Source: Actinacidiphila alni (lineage in GTDB: Bacteria > Actinomycetota > Actinomycetes > Streptomycetales > Streptomycetaceae). From it: a stretch of DNA of 64,000 bases. The notes beneath the pieces were generated by a model. That model worked only from the letters and a program-made list of their open reading frames with translations, ran no database searches and was not told the origin of the DNA. Position numbers and translations under genes: made by a program. The stretch covers positions 124,001 through 188,000 of the forward strand of contig NZ_FONG01000011.1 of NCBI RefSeq assembly GCF_900112845.1. The letters are read 5' to 3'. Below are positions 17,646 through 24,817 of this stretch, one piece after another (the stretch's first letter is position 1; each line of letters begins with the position of its first letter).

Positions 17646-18620
17646 TCAGCTCTCCCTTGTCCTCGGGTCGAGGAACACGTACGCGATGTCCGCGATCAGA
17701 TTGGCGATCAGCACCAGCACGGTGATGAGCAGGAAGATGGCCGACATCAGCGGGTAGTCGGCCGCCTGGGCGGCCTTGAAGAGCACCGAGCCGATGCCGG
17801 GGTAGTTGAAGACGACCTCGGTCACGATGGAGCCGCCGATGACGAATCCCAGCGACATCGCGAATCCGGAGAAGGACGGCAGCATCGCGTTGCGGGCGGC
17901 GTAGGCGTACATCACCCGGCGCTTGGGGAGACCTTTCGCCTCCGCGAGCCGGACGTAGTCCTCGCTCAGGGTGGTGACCATCATGTTGCGCATGCCGATC
18001 AGCCAGCCGCCGACGGAGGCGACGACGATCGTGAGGGCCGGCAGCACCGCGTAGTTGATGGCGCTGCCGATGAATCCGCCGTTGAGTCCGATGGTCTCGG
18101 TGACCGCGTAACCGCCGGACAGCGGGAACCACTTGAGCGTGATGGCGAAGACGTACACGACCATGATCGCGAACCAGAAGTACGGGATCGACGACAGGAA
18201 GGTGGTGGCCGGCACGAGCGAGTCGAGCCAGGTCCCGCGTTTCCAGCCCGCGAGCATGCCGAGCGCGGTGCCGATGACGAAGCCGAGCACCGTGCAGACG
18301 GTGATCAGGGTGAGCGTCCAGAACATGCTCTGCCCGAGCACATCGCTGACCTGCGACGGGTAATAGGCGTAGGAGGTGCCGAAGTCCCCGGTGAAGACGC
18401 TGTGCCAGTAACTGACGTACTGCTGCCAGAGATTCTTGTCCGATTCGCCGAACAGCACCCGCAGCGCCTTCACGGCGGACGGGCTGAGCTTTCCGTGGAA
18501 CTGGTTGATCAGGTTGTCCGCGGGATTTCCCGGCATGATGCGGGGAATGACGAAGTTGAGGCTGATCGCCGCCCAGGCCGTGAGCAGATAGAAACAGATC
18601 TTTCTGAAAAGTATTCGCAT
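17646..18620 (-). CDS. ABC importer permease (DppB-like)
   Basis: A 324-aa integral membrane subunit of a peptide/nickel-type importer. An N-terminal membrane helix is followed by a large extracytoplasmic loop (PRIMPGNPADNLI), then five more helices and the cytoplasmic coupling motif EDYVRLAEAKGLPKRRVMYA. It starts 3 bp after ThuA and ends 3 bp before the fused permease-ATPase, so all are one transcript. The gene is slightly less GC-rich at its start, where the initiation region contains several A/T-rich codons. Confidence 0.92.
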   Translation of the reverse strand: MRILFRKICFYLLTAWAAISLNFVIPRIMPGNPADNLINQFHGKLSPSAVKALRVLFGESDKNLWQQYVSYWHSVFTGDFGTSYAYYPSQVSDVLGQSMFWTLTLITVCTVLGFVIGTALGMLAGWKRGTWLDSLVPATTFLSSIPYFWFAIMVVYVFAITLKWFPLSGGYAVTETIGLNGGFIGSAINYAVLPALTIVVASVGGWLIGMRNMMVTTLSEDYVRLAEAKGLPKRRVMYAYAARNAMLPSFSGFAMSLGFVIGGSIVTEVVFNYPGIGSVLFKAAQAADYPLMSAIFLLITVLVLIANLIADIAYVFLDPRTRES

Positions 18621-18623
18621 CGG

Positions 18624-19304
18624 TCAGTTCCCTCTGGCATCGAGGCGGCTTGCCCAGCGGGCCGCCCGCCGGACGAGGAGGCGCACGGCGGGCTCTCCCC
18701 AGGCCCGCATGTCGTGGCCCAACTGGAGGTAGCAGACACGTCCGTCCCCGAATTCGCGGACGTGCAGCAGGGGTTCGGTGCCGTCGCGGGTCGCGCGGCG
18801 GGCGAGGACGCGCACGCCGGGTGCCGTCGCCACGTGGTAGTGCTCGTGGGTCAGCTCGAACGGGTCGATCCCGGCGGTCAGTTCGTGGTCGCCGTCGAGC
18901 GTGACGGTGAACCGGCTCTCGTGCGGCGGCGGCCCGTGCGAGACGTAGCGGCTGCCGATCAGGTCGAACAGGGCCGCGTCCACGGTGGTGGAGTGCAGCG
19001 CGACCAGTCCGGCGCCGCGGCGTACGGCGTCGGCGAGCGCCGCCCGCTGATCGGCGGTGAAGCGGCCCGCCGCGGTGTAGAGCACGATCAACGCGGCGCC
19101 GTGCCCGGTCTCCAGCCGGCCGGTGCCGAGGGCGGTTCGGGTCACGAAGCCCTCGTCGGTCAGCAGCGCCCGCAGCTCGGACGCGGCGGTGAACAGGTCT
19201 TCGTACACGTCGTCGCCGCCGAGGACGACGAGCGCGGTCGGGCGGGTGGCGTCGGTACGCCCGGCGGGGCGCTCGGGTCGTACGGGGGTGTCCGGTGTCC
19301 GCAT
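18624..19304 (-). CDS. ThuA-domain protein
   Basis: A 226-aa ThuA-like protein, paralogue of 11859-12557. Recognisable blocks are ALVVLGGDDVYEDLF, GAGLVALHSTT, VSHGPPPHESRF and LGHDMRAWGEPAVRLL. ATG 19304 is preferred because the in-frame extension upstream has no homology and overlaps the oxidoreductase. It lies 16 bp after the Gfo gene and 3 bp before the DppB gene. Having two ThuA copies with separate Gfo partners suggests two oxidation steps or two related substrates. Confidence 0.83.
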   Translation of the reverse strand: MRTPDTPVRPERPAGRTDATRPTALVVLGGDDVYEDLFTAASELRALLTDEGFVTRTALGTGRLETGHGAALIVLYTAAGRFTADQRAALADAVRRGAGLVALHSTTVDAALFDLIGSRYVSHGPPPHESRFTVTLDGDHELTAGIDPFELTHEHYHVATAPGVRVLARRATRDGTEPLLHVREFGDGRVCYLQLGHDMRAWGEPAVRLLVRRAARWASRLDARGN

Positions 19305-19320
19305 CGCGGGGCCGCTCGTT

Positions 19321-20412
19321 TCAGTAGGTGGAGCGCAGTTCTCCCGCAGGGCTCCAGAAGCCCTGCGCACGCCCGCTGAGCAGGGCGTTGTCCATCCGGT
19401 CCAGGGGCAGTGGCACGCGCCGCCGGGACCGGCTGCTCTCGTAGGTCGCGAAGACCAGTTCGGCGCCGCGCAGTCCGTGGCGCGCGGCAAGGGCGGGTTC
19501 GCGGCCGGTGTGCAGGCTGTCGACGACGTCCTGGATCGCGTCGCGGGTGCCGGCCACGATCGCCGGGTCGACCCCCCGGTCCCAGGTGCGGGAGTCGGTG
19601 TCGAACGGGGAGTCGTGCGCCAGGTCGGCCTTGCCGAAGCGCCGGATCAGGCAGCGGGCGCCGCGGATGTCGGCCCGCCCCTTGGTGCCCTGGAGGATCA
19701 GCCCCAGGTTGTTCTGGAGGTTGAGCACCGGGGTGTGCGGTTCGCGTCCGGTGCTGACGGTGGCGCGCACGCCGTCCGGCCAGCCGATCTGGGTGACGGA
19801 GGCGGTCTCGACGAAGGCGCCGTAGACATAGCGGTCGAGGGTCACGTCCAGCTGCCCGAAGACCCATTCCGGGGCCGCGTCGCCGCGGTGGAAGAGGATC
19901 AGGTCGAGGATGTGGGTGCCCCAGTCGAAGAGATTCGGGCAGTACCCCTCGATCGTCACGACCTCGCCGATCTCGCCGCCTGCGACGCTCTCGCGGGCGA
20001 AGCGCTGCACGGCCTCGAAGCGGCGCTGGAGGTTGAAGGTGAGCTGCATGCCCGCGTCGGCCGCGGTCCGCACCATGTCCACGGCCTCGCCGTACGAGAG
20101 CGCGACCGGCTTCTCGCAGTGCACGGCGCGGACGCCGGCCGCCGCGGCGGCCCGGACGATCTCCGGGTGCAGGACGGGCGGGGTGCAGACGCTGACCACG
20201 TCGGGCCGTTCCACCACGAGCAGTTCGCGGTAGTCGCGGTACACCCGTGGTACACCCAGCTCGTCGGCCAGGCCGCGCGCGGCGGCGGTGTCGACGTCCG
20301 CGACGGCGACGAGCGCCGTGCCCGGCACGGCTTGGAGGGCGAGGCCGTGCACGCGGCCCTGCGAGCCCGTGCCGACGACCGCGGCGCCGAGTCCCGTACC
20401 GAGAGCCGTCAT
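19321..20412 (-). CDS. Gfo/Idh/MocA family oxidoreductase
   Basis: A 363-aa NAD(P)-dependent dehydrogenase that opens the - strand operon. AAVVGTGSQGRVHGLALQ is the nucleotide fold, AVHCEKPVALSYGE the EKP motif (about residue 95) and NLFDWGTHILDLI the substrate-domain helix. ATG 20412 is preceded by GAGGAGG at good spacing; upstream in-frame Met codons lie in the promoter region. It is divergent from the zinc-type dehydrogenase at 20673, and the 260-bp gap holds the shared GACCAC operator. The nearest functional analogues by context are ThuB-like glycoside 3-dehydrogenases (inference). Confidence 0.87.
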   Translation of the reverse strand: MTALGTGLGAAVVGTGSQGRVHGLALQAVPGTALVAVADVDTAAARGLADELGVPRVYRDYRELLVVERPDVVSVCTPPVLHPEIVRAAAAAGVRAVHCEKPVALSYGEAVDMVRTAADAGMQLTFNLQRRFEAVQRFARESVAGGEIGEVVTIEGYCPNLFDWGTHILDLILFHRGDAAPEWVFGQLDVTLDRYVYGAFVETASVTQIGWPDGVRATVSTGREPHTPVLNLQNNLGLILQGTKGRADIRGARCLIRRFGKADLAHDSPFDTDSRTWDRGVDPAIVAGTRDAIQDVVDSLHTGREPALAARHGLRGAELVFATYESSRSRRRVPLPLDRMDNALLSGRAQGFWSPAGELRSTY

Positions 20413-20469
20413 CCGTCCTCCTCGCATGTGCCGCGCATCGGGTGTGCCAAAGCCATACCACTTGCCGAC

Positions 20470-20497
20470 ATCGTAATACGAATGCCGGTCCTGTCTA
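20470..20497 (-). promoter_or_regulatory. Candidate promoter of the - strand operon
   Basis: On the - strand, TAGACA (20497-20492) and TACGAT (20475-20470) are separated by 16 bp, giving a leader of roughly 50 nt before ATG 20412. The match is modest. Confidence 0.35.
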
Positions 20498-20600
20498 GAG
20501 GGTGAAGCGGACCGAAACTCCGCCGAAACCGGGCACGTTCCGCACTTTTCAGCCACGAATGGCGACAAACCGGCCGTGGGATCGGCGCGATTCGTAGGAC

Positions 20601-20641
20601 ACCACTACTGACCACATAGGACCACTTCACTACACTGGTCC
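20601..20641. promoter_or_regulatory. Operator with ACCAC triplet at exact 10-bp spacing
   Basis: ACCAC occurs at 20601, 20611 and 20621. The last two form GACCAC-N4-GACCAC-TTC (20610-20628), identical in its defined bases to 10039-10057. GGACCA (20619-20624) and TGGTCC (20636-20641) add an inverted pair. It sits 32 bp before the + strand dehydrogenase start and upstream of the divergent operon, so one regulator could control both directions. Confidence 0.65.
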
Positions 20642-20672
20642 ACTGTCGTCACCGAGCCTCCAGGAGTTCCCC

Positions 20673-21617
20673 ATGAAGATCAGCCAGCTCGTCGGGCCCC
20701 GTACCTCGGAGGTCGTCGCCGCCGAGGACCCGGTCCCCGGCCCCGCCCAGGTGCTGGTCGAAGTGCTGGCCAGCGGTGTCTGCACCTCCGACATCGGGCC
20801 GTGGCTCGGGCACGATCCGGCCGCGGAGCCGCTGCGGCTCGGCCACGAGATCGTCGGCCGGGTGGTCGACTCCGGGCGGGACGCGGGCCGTTGGAAGCCC
20901 GGCGACCTGGTGACCGGGCTCGGCGGCGAGGGCTTCGCGACGCTCGCGGCGATGGACGCGCACGCCGTTCTGCCGGTGCCGGCCGGCATCGAGCCCGCAC
21001 ACGCGCTCGGCGAACCGGTCGCCGACCTCGAAGAGGCGCTGTCGCGTACGGGGATCCGCGCGGGCGACCGGGTCGCCGTCGTCGGCCTCGGCTTCATGGG
21101 CCTCGGCCTCGTCCAGCTCGCCAAGCGGCACGCCCCCGGGCTGCTGGTCGGCGTGGACCCCGACCCGGCCCGCCGCGAGCGCGCCCTGCGGCTCGGCGCC
21201 GACCTGGTCTTCGCGCCCGACGAACTTCCCGAGGAGTACCGGACGCAGACCACCCGGGCCGGCGACGCGCGGCTCGCGGTCGTGCTGGAGGCGACCGGCA
21301 CGACCGGCGGGCTCCGTACGGCCGGCAGTCTGGTGCGGCCCTTCGGCACGCTGTGCGTGGTCGGCTACCACCACACCGGCGACGCGATGATGGACATGGA
21401 CCTCTGGTACAAGGCCGTCACCGTCGTCAACGGCTTCTGCCCCGACCGCACCCGGCTGATGGCCGCGATGCGCGACGCGATCGGCCTGATCGCCGAACGC
21501 CGCTTCAGCTACGAGCCGTTGATCACCCACCGGTTCGGCCTGGACGGCGTGGACGACGCCTTCCGCACCATGACGGAGGCGGGTCCCGACTTCGTCAAGG
21601 GCGTGCTGGTGCTCTGA
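20673..21617 (+). CDS. Zinc-type medium-chain dehydrogenase lacking the structural zinc lobe
   Basis: A 314-aa MDR alcohol/polyol dehydrogenase. The catalytic zinc region is kept (SGVCTSDIGPW at about residue 36 and LGHEIVGRV at about 60), as is the Rossmann motif VAVVGLGFMGLGLVQLAK (about 132-150). The four-cysteine structural zinc loop normally after GDxV is missing and the protein is about 30 residues shorter than usual members. It is the only + strand gene tied to the catabolic cluster and shares its operator, so it probably oxidises or reduces a pathway intermediate. ATG at 20673 follows CCAGGAG. Confidence 0.87.
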   Translation: MKISQLVGPRTSEVVAAEDPVPGPAQVLVEVLASGVCTSDIGPWLGHDPAAEPLRLGHEIVGRVVDSGRDAGRWKPGDLVTGLGGEGFATLAAMDAHAVLPVPAGIEPAHALGEPVADLEEALSRTGIRAGDRVAVVGLGFMGLGLVQLAKRHAPGLLVGVDPDPARRERALRLGADLVFAPDELPEEYRTQTTRAGDARLAVVLEATGTTGGLRTAGSLVRPFGTLCVVGYHHTGDAMMDMDLWYKAVTVVNGFCPDRTRLMAAMRDAIGLIAERRFSYEPLITHRFGLDGVDDAFRTMTEAGPDFVKGVLVL

Positions 21618-21735
21618 GCCGGTCCAATGCTGCGAGCCGGTTCGGCGTGCTGAGCCGGTCCAATGCTGCGAGCCGGTTCGGCGTGCTGAGCCGGTCCATT
21701 GCTGTGAGCCGGTTCGGTGTGCTGAGCCGGTCCGG
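21615..21735. repeat. 36-bp tandem repeat, about 3.4 copies
   Basis: Units begin at 21615, 21651, 21687 and (partial) 21723. Each is built from two related 18-bp halves beginning GAGCCGGT. The first unit contains the TGA stop of the dehydrogenase, so the array begins at the stop codon. GCCGGTTCGGC within each unit can form a small hairpin. It fills most of the gap between two convergent genes. Confidence 0.8.
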
Positions 21736-21782
21736 CCGCGGCGCCGTCAACCGCTTGCGAACGGCGCCGTACGGAAGGCCCG

Positions 21783-22544
21783 TCAGCCGTGCGAGCGGGC
21801 GAAGGACGTCCGCAGCCGGTAGCGCTCGCCCGCGTACTGGATCGTGGAGACGAACAGCGGCTCCTCGTCGGCGCCCACCGCGAGCTGGTGCATGACCAGC
21901 AGCGGGTCGCCGGGCGCCACGTCGAGCCGGGCGGCGGCGCTGTCGTCGGCCTTGGTGGCCTCGATCGTGCTGTCCGCGCGGGCGGGCTCCACGCCGGCCG
22001 CCGACAGCGTCGCGTACAGCGAGCGGTCGGCGAAGTCGACGTCCTCGATCCCGGGCACCAGGGCCAGCGGGATACGGGTCAGGTCCAGCGCTATCGGGAC
22101 GCCGTCCAGCAGCCGTACCCGCTCCAGCCGGAACAGCGGTGTGCCGGGCGCGATCGCCAGCCGCTCCGCCTCGTCGATGCTGGCCGGGCTGGCCTGGGCC
22201 GTGAACACCTTGGAGTGCGGCTTGAGTCCCATGCGCGCGGCGGTCTCGCTGAAGGACTCCAGGCTGTTGGGCCACTCCTTCTTCGGCGCCGCCTGCGTCA
22301 CGTACCAGCCCCGGCCGTGCGAGGCGCTGAGCACGCCCTCCTCGACCAGGTGCCCCAGCGCCTTGCGCAGCGTGACCCGGCTGATGCCCAGCTGGCGGCA
22401 GAGTTCCCGCTCGGGCGCGAGACGCGAGCCGGGGCGCAGCTCGCCGCGGTCGATCTCGCCGCGGATCAGGTTGACCGCCTGGATCCACAGGGGTTCGGGA
22501 TAGCCCGGCAGGATCACGCCCGCGACCTCGCGAGAGTCGTTCAT
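21783..22544 (-). CDS. GntR-family (HutC subfamily) regulator
   Basis: A 253-aa paralogue of the regulator at 8160-8921, with the same layout: YPEPLWIQAVNLI, a winged helix with PERELCRQLGISRVTLRKAL, the GRGWYV linker and a UTRA domain ending YAGERYRLRTSF. The start is ATG 22544, with GGGGGCC about 8 bp upstream; an in-frame ATG at 22559 is possible. It closes the catabolic region. Two near-matching regulators may respond to different effectors while reading similar half-sites. Confidence 0.9.
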   Translation of the reverse strand: MNDSREVAGVILPGYPEPLWIQAVNLIRGEIDRGELRPGSRLAPERELCRQLGISRVTLRKALGHLVEEGVLSASHGRGWYVTQAAPKKEWPNSLESFSETAARMGLKPHSKVFTAQASPASIDEAERLAIAPGTPLFRLERVRLLDGVPIALDLTRIPLALVPGIEDVDFADRSLYATLSAAGVEPARADSTIEATKADDSAAARLDVAPGDPLLVMHQLAVGADEEPLFVSTIQYAGERYRLRTSFARSHG

Positions 22545-22563
22545 ACGTGAGGCCCCCATTGTG

Positions 22564-22590
22564 ACCGGCATGGCCGGCATGACCGGCATT
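22564..22590. repeat. 9-bp tandem repeat upstream of the GntR gene
   Basis: Three copies of a CCGGCAT-containing 9-mer (22564-22572, 22573-22581, 22582-22590), with a diverged fourth. It lies about 20 bp upstream of the regulator start. The rest of the 270-bp gap is GC-rich without other clear signals. Confidence 0.5.
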
Positions 22591-22814
22591 GCCGATGTGA
22601 CGGATGCCGTACCCGATGTCACCGGACGTAACCGGGTGAACGGCGGAGCCAAGGATAGCTTTCCGCCGGCCGGTCTGACCAGGACCCCGGTCCGCGGTGG
22701 CGGGCCCCGGGGGGACGGCCGCCGCCGGGGCCGGCGGGCGGGGCGCCGTACCGTCGCCGTAAAGGTGGGCGGGACCGGGCCCGCGCCCGCGTCCGGCGGT
22801 GCTTGAATGCCCGG

Positions 22815-23498
22815 GTGAAGACTCCTTCCGGCGGCATCGACGTCCTGCGGGTGTTCTCCGGTCCCGACCGGCGGCACGGCAACGCGCTCGGCGTGGTGCG
22901 CGACGGCGCGCGCTTCCCCGGCCGTACGGCACGGCAGGCGCTGGCGGCCGAACTCGGCTTCAGCGAGACGGTGTTCGTGGACGACCCGGAGCGCGGCACG
23001 GTGGACATCTACACCCCGGGGCTGCGGCTGCCGTTCGCCGGGCACCCGCTGGTCGGGGTGGCGTGGCTGCTGGACGTGGAGGTGCTGGAGCCGGAGGTCG
23101 GTGAGGTGTTCGTACGCGACGACGGCGAATTCACCTGGATCACCGTGCGCGCCGAGTGGGCGCCGCCGCGCAGCCTGCGCGAATACGCGCTGCCCGCCGA
23201 GGTGGACGCGCTGGAGGTGCCGGAGCCGGGCGAGTGGGTGTACGCCTGGGCGTGGCAGGACGAGGCCGCGGGCCGGATCAGGGCGCGCGCCTTCCCCGGC
23301 CGCGGCGACGGCATCGAGGAGGACGAGGCGACCGGGGCCGCCGCGCTGCTGCTCACCCAGCGCCTCGGCCGCGCCCTGCACATCACCCAGGGCCGGGGCT
23401 CGCAGATCCTCACCGCGCCGGGCCCGGACGGCACCGTCGAGATCGGCGGCCGGGTGCATCTGGAGGCGGTACTCGACGCTCCGGCGCCGGCCCGCTGA
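22815..23498 (+). CDS. PhzF-family isomerase/epimerase-like protein
   Basis: A 227-aa protein of the PhzF/diaminopimelate-epimerase fold. Family strings are DVLRVFSGPDRRHGNALGVV near the N-terminus, LGFSETVFV, LPFAGHPLVGVAWLL and DEATGAAALLL in the second half. It is shorter than most PhzF proteins (about 260-300 aa). Start GTG 22815 is chosen; a TTG at 22803 is in frame. No clear Shine-Dalgarno site precedes either, so leaderless initiation is possible. Function of most members is unknown. Confidence 0.82.
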   Translation: MKTPSGGIDVLRVFSGPDRRHGNALGVVRDGARFPGRTARQALAAELGFSETVFVDDPERGTVDIYTPGLRLPFAGHPLVGVAWLLDVEVLEPEVGEVFVRDDGEFTWITVRAEWAPPRSLREYALPAEVDALEVPEPGEWVYAWAWQDEAAGRIRARAFPGRGDGIEEDEATGAAALLLTQRLGRALHITQGRGSQILTAPGPDGTVEIGGRVHLEAVLDAPAPAR

Positions 23499-23707
23499 CC
23501 GACGCCGGAGGGCACACGGCGGCCTCTCCCCCGTGCCCGGGACCGTGCCCGAGCCTGCGCCCGGGACCATGCCCGGCGCCCCGTACCGCCCTGCGGACGG
23601 GCTAGCCGCCGCCGTCACGAGTCGCGCGATCCGCGCCCACCGCCTTGACTGAGGAGCAGTGTCCGACTGACGGGCGGTGTCCGCCCGGTCCGCAGGGGAG
23701 GTCGCGT

Positions 23708-24772
23708 ATGGCCACCGCTCCTTCGGGTCCTCCCGGCGACGCGTCCGGTCCCGGCGGGGTCCGCCCAGGGCGCCGCGGCGGACGGGCCGGGCGGGCGGCG
23801 CACCGGATGGGCGAGCGCGCGGCGCAGTGGAAGCGGCGGGCGCTGTGGCTGCGCCGCGAGGCGGAACGCCGCTTCCCGGTGATCACCGAGCTGACCGCCC
23901 GGCTGCTGTCGGTGAATCTGCTGGACGCCGGCACCCGGCTGGCGGCCCAGGTCTTCCTCACCGCCGTCCCGCTGCTGTTCGTCGTGGCGGCCTTCGCCCC
24001 GCAGGGCGTACGGGACCAGCTGGTGAGCACCGCGCGCAATGTCTTCGGGCTGACCGGCGCGTCCGACGAGCAGCTCAAGCAGGTGTACGGCTCGAACGGC
24101 GGCGATCTGCGGCAGACCACCGGGGTGATCGGCGTCCTGATGGCGCTGCTGTCGGCGACCGCGTGCAGCCGGGCGATGGCCCGGGTGTGCGAGCGGGCGT
24201 GGCGGCTGCCGCGGGCGGCGGTCCGCGTGGCGCTGTGGCGCTGGGTGGCGTGGATCTCCGCGTGGATGGTGGCGCTGGTGCTGCAGGGGCCGCTGCGCGA
24301 CGGCTTCGGCCACGGGCTGTGGCTCGGTCTGCCGCTGACCTTCCTCGCGGACGTCGGGGTGTGGTGGTGGACGCAGCGGCTGCTGCTGAGCAAGCGGGTG
24401 CCGTGGCTGCCGCTGCTGCCCGGGGCGATCCTCACCTCGCTGGCCATGACGGCGCTGTCGGTGACCGCGCGCCTGTACATGCCGACCGCCCTCAACCGCA
24501 GCCTGGCCAACTTCGGCTCGCTCGGCTCGGTCTTCACGATGCTGTCCTGGCTGATCGCGATCTGCGCGGTGCTCACCTTCACCATCACCGCGGGCGCCGT
24601 CCTGGCGTCGGAACCGCCGCTGGCGACTCTGCTGTCCGGCGCCGGGCCGGACGGCAGCACGGGCGGGGGCGACAACGGAAGCCCCCAGGGGGCCCCGGGC
24701 GGGACCGCCGACACGACCCCGGCACCGGACCGGGAGCCGCGCCGGAATGCCGGTGACGACGGTCTCCTCTAG
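23708..24772 (+). CDS. YihY/BrkB-family membrane protein
   Basis: A 354-aa inner-membrane protein with about six hydrophobic segments. A Gly/Arg-rich cytoplasmic N-terminus (about residues 1-60) precedes the conserved LTARLLSVNLLDAGTRLAAQ and a first segment at about 80-100. The C-terminus is Gly/Pro/Asp-rich and disordered. ATG 23708 follows GGGGAGG. Despite the former annotation as ribonuclease BN, the family has no proven enzyme activity. The 209-bp gap upstream holds short GCCCGGGACC repeats only. Confidence 0.82.
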   Translation: MATAPSGPPGDASGPGGVRPGRRGGRAGRAAHRMGERAAQWKRRALWLRREAERRFPVITELTARLLSVNLLDAGTRLAAQVFLTAVPLLFVVAAFAPQGVRDQLVSTARNVFGLTGASDEQLKQVYGSNGGDLRQTTGVIGVLMALLSATACSRAMARVCERAWRLPRAAVRVALWRWVAWISAWMVALVLQGPLRDGFGHGLWLGLPLTFLADVGVWWWTQRLLLSKRVPWLPLLPGAILTSLAMTALSVTARLYMPTALNRSLANFGSLGSVFTMLSWLIAICAVLTFTITAGAVLASEPPLATLLSGAGPDGSTGGGDNGSPQGAPGGTADTTPAPDREPRRNAGDDGLL

Positions 24773-24817
24773 CGTGGAAAGGGAGCGGGGGAACCGGCGA
24801 CGGCGAAAGGTGCCCCC

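Noticed and set aside
15624..19379. A 1251-residue + strand frame opposite the ABC genes
   Set aside because: Exactly antisense to DppB/C/D and ThuA genes, with the composition of a shadow frame.
21615..21735. 36-bp repeats as a CRISPR array
   Set aside because: The units are contiguous without variable spacers and no cas genes are present; it is a tandem repeat.
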